From: Limnanthes douglasii subsp. nivea
Lineage: Eukaryota; Streptophyta; Magnoliopsida; Brassicales; Limnanthaceae
Direction of reading: 5' to 3'
Assembly: GCA_036936605.1 (NCBI GenBank)
Contig: JAUPFV010000002.1
Span: forward strand, 314,852,893 to 314,916,892
Length of the DNA: 64,000 nucleotides
Below the pieces are notes generated by a model. That model saw only the letters and a program-made list of their open reading frames with translations. It did not search any database and had not been told where the DNA came from. A program made the position numbers and the translations under genes. This document shows, in pieces, positions 1 through 10,702 of the stretch; the stretch's first letter is position 1; the number at the start of each line of letters is the position of its first letter.

Positions 1-139
1 CCTCTTAATGAGTCACAGGCACTCTGAACTAGGATCTCTAGAACAGATCACCTTGAGCATGGCTACTGGTTCATCATGTTAGACTTCCGAAAATTTTACA
101 CTATTGTATTTTGTATGGGTCTGGAGCTCTGATGCCATT

Positions 140-370
140 TGTTAGGAATATAGGTACCGCATATTCCGCCTCTATATATAAGTAAGAACAATCTGATCTT
201 AACACTAGTATGATATTGTCCGTTTTGGATCCGAAAACCTGCACGGCTTTGATTTTGGTCTACTTCCAAAATGACTCATTACAAGTTGAGATATGTTCTT
301 ACTTATATACCAGTGATCTTTCCCATATTTAACCGATGTGGGAAGTGGGACTTTGGTCGCCACCCTAACA
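140..370 (-). repeat. TRIM LTR copy a
   Basis: It starts TGTTAGGAATAT and ends CCTAACA on the plus strand, 231 bp. The PBS complement GCTCTGATGCCA lies at 126-137. The polypurine tract of the next unit (plus strand AATCCTTCCTCGAAC) follows directly at 371, showing that this LTR is shared by two units. Confidence 0.85.
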
Positions 371-393
371 AATCCTTCCTCGAACAAAGTACC

Positions 394-572
394 TAATAAT
401 TGATTTAATTATTCTAAATAATTTTATTACTACTATTAGCAAAACTATAAGTAAAACCCAATTTTTTTAGTTATTTTGACTAGATTAGTATTTGAAATTA
501 TTGGATCTTGAAGAGTATGAAGTCAATGTGATCTGATTTAACAATTGATTTAATCGTTCTAAGGGGTTTTGG
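394..572. other. Non-TRIM filler between LTR copies a and b
   Basis: TRIM homology stops after AAAGTACC and resumes inside LTR copy b. The AT-rich filler has a 19-bp near-identical direct repeat close to both ends (398-416 and 543-561, AATTGATTTAATnnTTCTA). It replaces the rest of one internal region and the start of copy b, so it marks an insertion plus deletion or a recombination junction. No gene is seen. Confidence 0.6.
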
Positions 573-755
573 TAACAACTCAATCTCAATACTAGTATGA
601 TATTGTCCACTTTGGGCCCGAAGGCCCGCACGGCTTTGTTTTTTGTCCACTTCCAGAATGTCTCATACTAGTTGAGATATGTTCTTACTTATATACCATT
701 GATCCTTCCCATGTTTAACCGATGTGGGATGTGGGACTTTGGTCGCCACCTAACA
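573..755 (-). repeat. TRIM LTR copy b (truncated)
   Basis: It is alignable to the other copies from the AACAACTCAATCTCAATACTAG segment to CACCTAACA. The first ~45 bp (plus-strand side, carrying the TGTTAGGAATAT end) are missing at the filler junction. Confidence 0.8.
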
Positions 756-1053
756 AATCCTCCTCTTGAACAAAGTACCACTTAGCCTCCTCTCAATTGA
801 CTTCCATCCGCCCACTCTAATCAGGTTGGGGCTACCTGACCATAGAGGCACTACAGATGTTACTATTAACCTCCTATTAGACCATATTGTTTATCCTTAG
901 AGTCACTCTCCACTCTAGTCAAGTACCACCTCTTAATGAGTCACAGGCACTCTGAACTAGGATCTCTAGAACAGATCACCTTGAGCATGGCTATTGGTTC
1001 ATCATGTTTGACTTCCGAAAATTTTACACTATTGTATTTTGTATGGGTCTGGA

Positions 1054-1065
1054 GCTCTGATGCCA
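1054..1065 (-). other. TRIM primer-binding site (tRNA-iMet)
   Basis: Plus strand GCTCTGATGCCA, minus strand TGGCATCAGAGC; one base differs from the plant initiator tRNA-Met complement TGGTATCAGAGC. Equivalent sites lie at 126-137 (same change) and, more degraded, at 2079-2090. The unit before LTR copy d has lost its site. Confidence 0.75.
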
Positions 1066-1067
1066 TT

Positions 1068-1298
1068 TGTTAGGAATATAGGTACCGCATATTCCGCCTC
1101 TGTATATAAGTAAGAACAATCTGATCTTAACACTAGTATGATATTGTCCGTTTTAGATCCGAAAACCTGCACGGCTTTGATTTTGGTCTACTAACAAATT
1201 GACTCATTACAAGTTGAGATATGTTCTTACTTATATACCAGTGATCTTTCCCATATTTAACCGATGTGGGAAGTGGGACTTTGGTCGCCACGCTAACA
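1068..1298 (-). repeat. TRIM LTR copy c
   Basis: A full 231-bp copy beginning TGTTAGGAATAT and ending GCTAACA, very similar to copy a. The PBS complement sits at 1054-1065. Small open frames inside this repeat are by-products of its sequence and recur in copy a, so they are not treated as genes. Confidence 0.85.
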
Positions 1299-1553
1299 AA
1301 TCCTCCCCTCGAACAAAGTACCATTATAGCCTCCTTTCAATTGACTTCCCTCCGCCCACGCTAATCAGGTTGGGGCTACCTGAACTACATATGTTACTAT
1401 TCACCTCCTATCAGACCATTGTGTCTTGTTCCTTAGCACCACTCACAGGCACTCGGAACTAGGATCTCTATAACAGATCATTCACCTTGAGCATGACTGA
1501 TGGTTCATCGCGTCCGACCTTCGAGAATTTCATCCACATCGCGTTTCATCTTT

Positions 1554-1783
1554 TGTTAGGAATATGGGTACCGCATATTCCACATCCGTATATAAGTAAA
1601 AGCAATCGATCTCTACACTAGTATGATATTATCCGCTTTGGCGTCCGAAGGCCCGCACGACTTTGCTTTTGGTCTATTTCCAAAAGACCTCATACTAGTT
1701 TAGATATATTATCACTTATATAACACTGATAATTCTCATGTTTAGCCGATGTGGAATGTGGAAATTTGGTCGTTACGCTAACA
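1554..1783 (-). repeat. TRIM LTR copy d
   Basis: A 230-bp copy, TGTTAGGAATATGGG to GCTAACA, more diverged than a and c. The sequence just before it has lost the PBS complement, leaving GTTTCATCTTTTGTTAGG. Confidence 0.8.
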
Positions 1784-2092
1784 AATCTTCCTCTCGAACA
1801 AAGTAACACTTTAGCCTCCTCTCAATTGACTTTCATCCGTCCACTCTAATCAGGTTGGGGCTACCTGAACAATAGAGGCACTACGGATGTTATTGTTCAG
1901 CTCCGATTAGACCACCACTATCTTGTTCCTTAGTGCCACTCCAATCAATTCACACTACTTGATGAGCCGCAGGCACTCCGAACTAGGATCTCTAGAGAAT
2001 ATCACCTTGAGCATGGCTATTGGTTCATTATGTTCGACTTTTGAGAATTTTACCACCATCAGATTCCATCTAGGTCTAGCTCTGATATCGTT

Positions 2093-2320
2093 TTCTAGGA
2101 ATATGGGTACCGCATAATGTGCCTATGTATATAAGTAAAAACAACCCGATCTCAACACTGGTAGGATATTGTCCGCTTTGGGCCCGAAGGCCCGCACGAC
2201 TTTGTTTTTTGTCTGCTTCCAAAAGGCCTCATACTAGTTGAGTTTTTTTTTCTTATATACCACTGATCCTTCCTATGTTCAACCGATGTGAGATGTGGGA
2301 CTTTGGTCGTCACCCGAACA
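2093..2320 (-). repeat. TRIM LTR copy e (outermost seen)
   Basis: About 228 bp; the terminal TG is mutated (TTTCTAGGAATATGGG) and it ends CACCCGAACA. It is the last unit, and unrelated AT-rich DNA follows. The PBS complement GCTCTGATATCG precedes it. Confidence 0.8.
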
Positions 2321-2928
2321 TATCTTTTGTATGGGATATCTTTCCAATTTTGGTGATAAAGCTAGACTACCATAAAGCATAGGTTTATGACATTCCTAAT
2401 CAGAATCATTGGTATCATGATCTTTAAAGACATTGAATGAATTTTTCAGTCAATTGTGTGTATGGCATCAATTATATCATATTCAGAGACTATACAAGGA
2501 TCACTATTGTGGTTTATTATCGGTTTCTTGTTCTCTTGAGTTTGATTATTTGTGTTATCCTTTATATTTCTTTTGATTCAGTTTGTTGAGGATTGTTAAT
2601 ATCATAACTGATTGAGTTGGATCAATTTTAGATAGTTAAGAAGATTATATATCCAAATTGTTATTTAAGTTTGGTTTTCCTTGATAATTATTATACTTGT
2701 TATTGAGTTGGATAAATTTTAGATAGTTAAGAAGATTATACATCCAAATTGTTATTTAAGTTTGGTTTTCCTTGGTGATTATTATTCTTGTTGATTTCAT
2801 GTTTCTGATTCTATTTGGGATTAACTATAACTGGTTTTAACTTTGGAAGCCATTATTTTTTTGAGGTAAGAGGAAGATTGCTTGAGCTTTAATTAGGTTC
2901 AGAGGGTTGGCAATGTTAGCATTATCTT
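2321..2928. other. AT-rich intergenic DNA
   Basis: No gene is seen. The stretch contains the 91-bp tandem duplication listed separately and otherwise unremarkable AT-rich sequence. Confidence 0.6.
2611..2792. repeat. 91-bp tandem duplication
   Basis: Two adjacent copies begin ATTGAGTTGGAT (2611 and 2702) and share TTTAGATAGTTAAGAAGATTAT and TTTGGTTTTCCTTG blocks, with only a few differences. Confidence 0.85.
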
Positions 2929-3950
2929 TTATTTTGTTTTTAGCTCTTTATTACATGTAGTTTCCTTATTTCCAAGATGCTTACATAATTGACAATATGG
3001 TGGAATATTACCATAATTGATATTCCAGCCAGAATCTATCACTGTCCCCAAAACTTATCAAACGTTTTTGGGGAAGTGGTTTAGATACATTAATAACAAG
3101 AAAAGTCTTACAACAGTTAAAACTTGCTCTATTTTTGTTGGAACCCAAGTTGATAAAGGCAGACCAACCGGCTTTGTAATTTGGGTGACAGAATCTTGAT
3201 TATACAAGAATTCTGAGAGTTTGGGAATTGTTACCCAGATTGGAGTCTCAAAAGATTCCAAGATGGAGTTAAATTCAGGAGACCATTTAATAATTCTAAA
3301 AGAGAACTGTCTCACAGTTCTCATATTTTGTTGCTAGAATCTTTTAACATCATCTTATTTGTCATACTCTATAAAGATATGCTTATAGTCCCAAATCGAG
3401 ACACTGTAATGTTCAGAAAACCTAAGTGAATTTAAATAGGTTTTAAAGTCGTCTAATTTAGGTCGTCCAAAAGAGAACTTAGCTATCAACGTAAATGTAT
3501 AAGATTTGGGTAAAAATTCCTTATCCGGTGGTTGAAAGATTATAGCCTTGTGAGGATTCTTCTCTTAATAACGGACCTTTGAATGCTTGAAGTTCTTCTT
3601 TTGTAATCTCGTTACCTTTGTGTATGTTTTTTCAGTAACTCGAAAAAGTATTTGTTGTTGTTTGCTGAAAAAAATTTAAAAATCGGATTGTCGATAACTT
3701 CTGGCATGCTTCATTTCTTCACATTAAGCTTTTGTGCTGAAAGTAATGCAAAAAATTCGCCGACTTTGAATTTCTTGAGAGTTTCTATTTTCCCGATCTT
3801 GTTTTTGTGGTATTAAGACTCATGTGAGGTAGAATTATCTGTTTTTCCTTTTTTATTTTTATTCCAAAAAACCTCGAGATAAGATTTGTTATCAGAATCG
3901 GAACCGACCATTAATGTCGTAATTTCTTCTAACATAGAATTAGTTTTAGA
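2929..3950 (-). pseudogene. DUF4283 / zinc-knuckle gag-like pseudogene
   Basis: The minus-strand frames give a broken protein of the type carried by many plant retroelements. An N-terminal stretch (about 3770-3950) ends in a stop. A second block (about 3540-3640) reads NEITKEELQAFKGPLLRE. After a frameshift comes IAKFSFGRPKLDDFKTYL, then WSPEFNSILESFETPIWV and the DUF4283-like C-terminal part, in frame through two stops. A further double stop precedes an IDSGWNIN block and a knuckle CQLC-KHLG-N-KETT-C, in which the usual His of CX2CX4HX4C is Asn. The family binds nucleic acid; this copy cannot. No reverse transcriptase follows downstream, so it is an orphan fragment, most likely LINE-associated. 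Confidence 0.65.
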
Positions 3951-6259
3951 TAATTGATTTTCTTTCTTTGGAAGTATTTTTTGGAGAGAGAAAATCTCCT
4001 TAATTATTTTTTCCTAATCCTATAAGGGCATTTCTTTCTATAGTTTTTCATGTGAGTATTTTATTTTTCTTTTATCCGAATAGATTTAAAAATTACTCCA
4101 TGCATCTTTTTATATTTGACGTTCTAGGAAAATATATTTGTCCCAATTTAATTGACGTTTCCAAATTCCAAAATGGTATTAATAATTGTATACACCATTT
4201 ATATCCCTTTTGTTATAATTAATTTACTCTAATTTTATTCTCCATTCCTATTAATTATAAAGGTTATAAATGGAAAATAACCCTTTTTAATTAATGCAAT
4301 TAATGTGTATAAAGTTAAAACTTCAAATATAATGGGATAGAAAGTATTCTAGGTTCCCTTAAATATTTCAAATATTTTTTTTTTAATCCTACTATATACC
4401 ATTAATATAAATATAATATTATTTACTATTTTCTGTAAATTGTTTTTTAAACCTTTTATAATAATAGAAGTTATTATTAATTTTTTAATATTTATTTATA
4501 CATATATATTATAGTATTACTTCAACTCTCTAGTATCCTAATATTATTATTATTATTTTCCGTAAAACTGGAAAAAGATAGAACAGTTACACCATTACTA
4601 TTTCTAAAGGACTACTACCGACGAATCTAGCTGCTCAAATTTGAGCAAATCAGATTTGGGAATTCGAAACCCAACAGGATCCTAACTATACTCAATCTAT
4701 AATTCCTAAGTAATTTTTTTTTATCGCGAAATGAATTTAAATTGATATCTAATTTATGTATGAAATTTTAATTTAGTATCGTAGAATTAAATGTTATAAT
4801 TATTGGTTGAAATAAGTATATCGATTAGACTTATTTTCAAAAATCAAATATTTATTAAAAAATTAAAAAATATATATTAGAAAAATAACGTCATATTTAA
4901 TCAATTATTAATTCATTTACCAGATTTTATTGATCGACCGACCCGAATAGTATACTAATGAAAAGTCGGAAACTTAGCAATCCCAAGGTGCTGTTTTTAT
5001 ATTAGTCGTTGTCGTCATTATATTTTAATTTTGGTTGGACAAATTAATAAGAAAGCGAATAGATTGAAAAACATGGCCACCAAAACATCCACCGGCCACT
5101 AAAATATCCACCGACGAAAGTGTGTGGGCCGAAGTCAATGAGTAACCATGTGGGTATGTTTAGTATGCCTCTAAAGGTTTATTATATTTCATTTTACTTT
5201 TTTGTCTTCATTAAACACGTTATACATTAATTAAACATTCTTGTATACTTTTTTATGGATATTTCACCTAATCGGAAAACAAAATTTATAATAAAATATT
5301 AATTATTTAGAGTACGCTTTTAATTAAAACAATTTTTTGTTTTAGTTTTTATTTTATATTTCAGTACTATTTTTCAAATACAATTTATAATTTGTATTCC
5401 TAAAATAGTGTAGGAAGCCGCTATTACATTTACTACGTGTAAATTAAAGACTAATATTTTGAATATTGAGACAGCCATATAATATTTATATCTAAAAATC
5501 AATATAGATAAATGATTAAACAATCATTAATCAACCACTGATCAGAGTGTATCATAACCTTTATCCAAAGTAATTTTAGTCACATGCATGTCTTACTCAA
5601 CCAACTCGGCTATCTATTGGAACTAATTATTAAACTCACATTTAATTTTATTTATTTTAGACATTATGCGAAAATATTTAGATGTTATGCATTTAATATG
5701 TGATGACGATTTATATAGTTACGTTTGAAAATATTGAACATTATCGTATTTTGTGTAATTTTTACAAATAATTTTACTGGTCATGTGAAATAAAATATGT
5801 TAATTTGTGAAAATATTTTAAATTAGAACTTAAATTTGTGGTATATTAAAAAAAATAGTATTTGAGTCGTTAATTATAATATGATATTTAAAATATAACA
5901 AATATTAAATTTGATATGAGGTTATTTAGTAAAATTATGGACACGATTACAACCAGTCCAATTAATATGTATTATTATGAATGAAAGATCACAAAAATGT
6001 TATTCATGTATTTTGGACCAATATAGTCATCAAGGCTCAAAATGGATCACCATAAATAAAATTTGTCACCTCATTTAAAATGGATGAAAATTAATTTTTT
6101 ATTATTCACGTATATTTATTATTTTTTCTTTCTAGTTTACTCATTTCTTGCTTATCAAACACTCTCGTGAGTCGGTCCATCAATTATCAGAAGCTCTCTT
6201 AGTTGCTGAAGCGTAAGTCAACCGAAGCACAACCAGTCATATTTAGACTCTTCAAAGTA
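3951..6259. other. AT-rich intergenic DNA
   Basis: No long open frame, splice-like exon or repeat of note was recognised. Homopolymer runs and a GC-richer patch at 5070-5160 with a repeated CATCCACCGGCC/TATCCACCGACG motif are the only features. Confidence 0.5.
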
Positions 6260-6264
6260 ATTTG

Positions 6265-6423
6265 TGTTAAAGATATTAGGCCCAAATCAATTAGCTCATA
6301 TGTATTTATCTATAAATAAGAGTTTTACACTCTATATAAATCGTATGCTTTCTAAATAAACAGAAACCATAACAACCTTCTAGCGGCTTCTTCTTTTCTA
6401 TTTTCTCTCTTTGTTTATTTACA
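6265..6423 (+). repeat. Copia 5' LTR
   Basis: 159 bp, starting TGTTAAAGATATTAGGCCC and ending TTTACA just before the PBS. It shares AGCTCATAT, TAAATAAG and CTAAATAAACAGAAACC blocks with the 3' LTR. Confidence 0.85.
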
Positions 6424-6435
6424 TGGTATCAGAGC
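6424..6435 (+). other. Primer-binding site (tRNA-iMet)
   Basis: TGGTATCAGAGC, a perfect match to the complement of the plant initiator tRNA-Met 3' end, immediately after the LTR. Confidence 0.9.
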
Positions 6436-6995
6436 TTGTTTGATCCTTGGAGTATTGATTATTTCATTAGGTATTGTTCTTCAGTTTGATTTGTTTGATG
6501 TTATTTCGAGTCTACTTTTGCTTTGACATTTGGACTTGGCTTTGTGGTTAAGAGTTGTTTGGAGTTGTTTTTATTTCGAATATAATACTATTTTGCTTCA
6601 ATTTAATTTGCTTGATGTTATTTCGCATCTATTTTTGCTTAGAAATTTGGACTTTGTTTTCGGGTTAAGAGCTGATTGGAGTTGGTTTGTTTCAAAACTA
6701 TTACTATTGTACTTCAACTTGATAATTGTTTGTCAAATAATCGGGTCATAAAATAACCAGAAGAGATACAGTTTTTGGTTTTCTGATATGTTGTGTGCAG
6801 CCACAATCAGACGGTCTGATCGAAAGGCAAACGGAGTTGACTTTTTACTTAATTTCGGACAACATATTCAGAACATTTATGGATTCAATCTGACTAGTTG
6901 GATTCTGATGTGGTGCTACGCTTTAGGAGAAATCAGTTGGAACAGTGCAATATTTTTATTGGTAAAAGAGGTTTGATTTTACAAAGAAATTAATA

Positions 6996-7290
6996 TTTGT
7001 ATTTGATTTTGATTTTAGTGTGGATCCAATTTGTATTTGGATTTGATTTTGATTTGGATTTGATTTTAGTTTGGATTTGAGCTTTGATTTTGATTTGACT
7101 TGTTTCCGATTTGGATTTGATTGAGTATTCAATTTGATTTTGATCTTTTATTTAGATTTCACTTGTGATTTTGACTGATATTTTGAATTTGGACTTGGTT
7201 TGGTTATGATTTTGGATTTTGGGTTTGATTAAGATTTTGATTTGATTTTTTTATTTGGATTTGGTATCTCTTGATTGTTTAATTTTGTCC
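6996..7290 (+). repeat. GATTTGGATTTGATTTT-type simple repeat
   Basis: Irregular repeats of TTTGATTT/TTTGGATTT run for about 300 bp where copia gag would be expected. The related fragment at 16990-18520 has the complementary CAAACTC-type tract at the equivalent place, so the repeat is family-specific. Confidence 0.7.
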
Positions 7291-7381
7291 GATTAGAGAT
7301 TGTGGATCTTATTACTAATATGTAGGAAAATATGATTTTCTATAGTATACTAGTACCAAACTGAATGATAATAAATTTATT

Positions 7382-7971
7382 ATGCCTACATCTGCATATC
7401 ATTCAGGTATGTCCTCATCTTCCAATTCAAGTATTGATTCATCATTGTGGATTTTGGATTCGGGTGCGTCTCATCATATGTCACCTCACATGTCGAACTT
7501 TGTTTTGTTGTCTCATGTTTCACTCATATCTGTTTTGTATGCTAGTGCTACAACAATGTTAGTAAAGGATATTGGCTCTATTTGTACCCATCATATATCG
7601 TTATTTGATGTTTACTATGTTCTCACCCTTGCTTTGAAGCTTGTTTCGGTTAGCCAATTGTGTCAACCTAGTTATTATGTTTTGTTTTCTGATTTTATTT
7701 GTGCTATAAAAAAAATCAATATACTCATAAGGTGATTGGGGCATATTGTAAAATAGGAGAACTCTATGTTTTAGAAAAACATACTTGATTGATATTGCTG
7801 CCTCTAGTTGATTTGTCTTTGTTTCGTTTGAATCCTTCATCGTCTAAGTTTTATCTTTGGCATTCTCGTCTAGGACATGTATCTACATTATGTTTGAAAT
7901 TTTTAGTCTCTATAGGTGCTTTAGGTCAGTTAAACACTTGTAATATCTCGGATTGTAGTGGTTGTAACTAG
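7382..7971 (+). pseudogene. Copia protease and gag-pre-integrase
   Basis: The first frame (7382-7735) carries WILDSGASHHMS with the catalytic Asp-Ser-Gly of the retroelement aspartic protease intact near residue 26, and LKLVSVSQLC typical of copia proteases. The frame then breaks. A second frame (7789-7971) has LWHSRLGHVS and a C-terminal CSGC, the His/His/Cys/Cys zinc-binding pattern of gag-pre-integrase domains. In an active element these would process the polyprotein and begin the integrase. Confidence 0.8.
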
Positions 7972-7994
7972 TAAAAATTTTGCGTTACCGTTTA

Positions 7995-8534
7995 ATCAAA
8001 GTGTCACTTCTTCAATTGCTCATTATGATATTATTCATTCTGATGTATGAGATCCATCTCATATCTCCACAAAGGGTGGTTTTTTCATATTATTTATCCT
8101 TTGTTGATGATTATACTCGATACACATGGATTTAGCTTATAAAACAAAGGGCATATTTCTTTATAATTGATAGATAATATAAAGTATTGCTTAAGACCCA
8201 ACATTCTCATGTGATAAAATGCTTCGGGTGTGACTTAGTGGGTGAATATACCTCCAATGATTTCAAATATTTACTTGTATTTGATGGTACCATACATCAA
8301 TCATCTTGTACTGATAACCCTCGGCAAAATGGTGTTGCAGAAAGAAAACATCGTCACTTAGTTGAGACTTCTCGTTCTTTCCTTTTATCAGCTAAAGTTC
8401 CTATTATTTTTTTAGGGACAACAATTTTCACTCTTGTTTATGTGATTAATCAAATTCCCACTGCTTCTAGGGATGTCTCCCTCTTAGAAGTTATATGGAC
8501 AAGTTCCATATTATTCTTCTTTATGAGTGTTTAG
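7995..8534 (+). pseudogene. Copia integrase core
   Basis: A broken frame around 8020-8110 shows HYDIIHSDV and STKGG blocks of the integrase core. The open frame 8187-8534 starts with KTQHSHVIKCFGCDLVGEY and continues through CTDNPRQNGVAERKHRHLVE, the conserved segment holding the catalytic Glu of the D,D-E triad. Several stops separate the two parts, so no active protein is possible. Confidence 0.8.
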
Positions 8535-9189
8535 ATGTACATGTTTTGTCCTTCGTCTTCATGTTAAACATAACAAATTGGATCCTAAAATAGCTATATA
8601 TATTTTTTCTAGGTTATAATGTTACAACAAAATATTGTCGTTGTTATGAACCCGCCAGTCAGAAGCTAAAGTATCCCACCATGTTACATTTATTGAGCAT
8701 ATCATGTTTTATTCGATTCTGAAAAAAATCACGTGATGTAACAAAAAAAACTTTCAAAAATTGATCATTTTGAAACTGATAGCGATACATCTTTTGACAT
8801 TGATATACTAGCTCATGAGACACTACAACGGTTGATATATTACTTATACTCCATGTCCCAACTAAATCAATGCTAAGCCAACTTCATTAATTCCTGAGAC
8901 ACCACCTTTCTCTGGTAGAACAACAGATTCTCCACCTCTTAGAAGATCAACTTGTACAAGTAAGTCTACCAAACTACCATACTTTGCTTATTCTTCTTAC
9001 TCAGGTCTTTTTTTTTCTTTTATAGCAAATATGCATGATTTATTGAACCTCATTCGTTTAAATAAGCTATTTGTGATCCGCGTTGGTAAAATTTTATAGT
9101 CGAAGAGCTTACTGCTCTATATCATAATCATACATGGGAGATAGTTGAACCTCCACCTAGTAAGCATATAACCGGTTCTAGTTGAGTTT

Positions 9190-9700
9190 TTTATATTAAA
9201 ACAAAATCTGATTGGTTCGTTGAAAGATATAAGTCTCATTTTTTAGTAAAATGGTATTGGTAGAAGTATGGTATGGTTTATGAGAAGATTTTTCCCCCAA
9301 TACCAAAAATGACGACAATTCGTACTCGTATTGCAGTTTCCTCCGTTTGCCAGGGGATGATCTTCAAAATGGATGTCAAAAATAGGTTTCTCAATGGTGA
9401 TCTTCATGAGAAGTTTTACATGACTCCTCTATTGGGTGTTGCTCACCAACCAAGCGAAGTCTGGGTTTGAAACATTTTATACGGTTATTACATCACTTGG
9501 TTTTCTTGCTAGTAATCATGATTCAGCCTTACTTATCAGATGTACGAGTGCAAGAAGAATTATTGTATCCCTATATATAGATGATATCATCATTATAGGT
9601 GATGGTATAGATGGCATTGAGACACTAATACATGATTGGGTGCAACGGTTCGGGATGAACGACTTGGGACTATTACATTATTTTTTAAGGTATTGAGGTG
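9190..9700 (+). pseudogene. Copia reverse transcriptase fragments
   Basis: The first frame includes KMTTIRTRIAVSSVCQG and FKMDVKNRFLNGDLHEKFYM, the copia RT signature with the first catalytic Asp. The second frame (9436-9696) has SLYIDDIIIIG, a YIDD version of the usual YVDD active site, and the MNDLGLLHYFL block. A deletion or frameshift joins the two near 9450. Sequence from 8535 to 9190 has no clear coding but lies within the element. Confidence 0.8.
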
Positions 9701-10029
9701 GCTCACTCTTCAAAAGGTTATATCTTCTCTCACCAAAATATATATCTGATTTATTCGAGTGAACGCGATTATCTAACAACAGAATGGTACATACCCATCT
9801 TGAAACCAATGCTCGGTATTCTCCGACTGATGGTATTCCTTTGTCAGACCCGACTCTATATCATATGCTTGTAAGGTGCTTGGTCTATCTTACAGTTACT
9901 TGACCAGATATATCTTATATAGTTCATATGGTTAGTCAATTTTTTGCTGCTCTTACTTATGTCCATTGGGGAGCTATTCTTCGAATATTGAGATATCTTC
10001 ATGACACTCAGTTCTAGAGTATTTTTTTC

Positions 10030-10475
10030 CTTCGACCTTTTCACTTGAACTACGTGCCTATAGTGATATTGATTGGGATAATGATCCTAATTACCGTAAA
10101 TTTACTACTATTTTTTGTGTTTTTCTTAGAGATTCATTAATCTAATGGAAATTCAAGAAACAAGATGTTATCTCTAGATCGTCTATTGAAGCTAAGTGTC
10201 GTGTTATGGCATTGACCACATATGAGATTGTTTGGTTACGATGACTTTTTACAGATATGTGGGTTAACATTAATAAACCCACTTCCTTACATTGTGATAA
10301 CAAAAGCGTTAAGGCGATAACAAATAACTCTATTTTTCTTGAGAGGATGAACCACATTAAAATAGATTATCACTTCACTCACCATCACCTTCATATTAAC
10401 ACCATTTCGCTTTCATATTTTCCATCAACTTTGCAATTTGCTAATATTTTCACGAAGGCTCAGTCAACAACGTGA
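10030..10475 (+). pseudogene. Copia RNase H
   Basis: The reading has AYSDIDWDND, then SIEAKCRVMAL, then from 10257 an open stretch with SLHCDNKSVKAITNN, ERMNHIKIDYHF and QFANIFTKA, all standard copia RNase H blocks, ending about 65 bp before the 3' LTR. At least two in-frame stops interrupt it. Confidence 0.8.
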
Positions 10476-10539
10476 TTTCATTTTCTTTATGAAAAATTGT
10501 TAATGTTTATAATTGTTGCATTGTGAGTTTGTGAGAAGG

Positions 10540-10697
10540 TGTTGGAGATATTAGGATCAAGCTCATTAGCTCATATATTTTATTTTTAAATAAGATCTTT
10601 ATACTCTATGTAATTTGTACATATTCTAAATAAACAGAAACCTTAGCCACTTCTTAGCAGCTTCTTTTTCTTATATCTTTTCTTTTTTTTATTAAAA
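10540..10697 (+). repeat. Copia 3' LTR
   Basis: 158 bp beginning TGTTGGAGATATTAGG; the final CA is mutated to AA. Directly followed by the target duplication ATTTG (10698-10702). A weak purine tract TTTGTGAGAAGG precedes it. Confidence 0.85.
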
Positions 10698-10702
10698 ATT
10701 TG

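Larger units (their letters stand above)
1..2320 (-). mobile_element. Tandem TRIM array (five LTRs)
   Basis: Five LTR copies of about 230 bp (140-370, 573-755 truncated, 1068-1298, 1554-1783, 2093-2320) alternate with about 250-320 bp of non-coding internal sequence. Each is followed, read on the minus strand, by a tRNA-iMet type primer-binding site and the same internal sequence, and preceded by a purine tract. Neighbouring units share one LTR, as in TRIM multimers. No gag or pol is present. The family is the same as the complete element at 35238-36049. The window begins inside an internal region, so the array continues to the left and no outer target duplication can be tested. Copies differ from one another by many substitutions, so the array is old. 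Confidence 0.85.
6265..10697 (+). mobile_element. Degenerate full-length Ty1/copia element
   Basis: A 4.4-kb element bounded by LTRs 6265-6423 and 10540-10697 and a 5-bp target duplication ATTTG (6260-6264 and 10698-10702). The primer-binding site follows the 5' LTR exactly. Domains run in copia order: protease, gag-pre-integrase, integrase, reverse transcriptase, RNase H. All are split by stops and frameshifts. The expected gag is not recognisable; a T/G-rich repeat occupies much of that interval. The LTRs are visibly diverged, so insertion is old. A second, 5'-only member of the same family lies at 16990-18520. Confidence 0.9.

Noticed and set aside
205..1324. Repeated ~60-codon frames with SVKYGKDHWYISKNISQLVM
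   Set aside because: They are the translation of the TRIM LTR (copies a and c); the frame is not kept in copies d and e or in the young element.
1..2320. CRISPR-like or satellite array
   Set aside because: Unit structure is LTR-PBS-internal-PPT with ~550-bp spacing in a plant genome, fully explained by a TRIM multimer.
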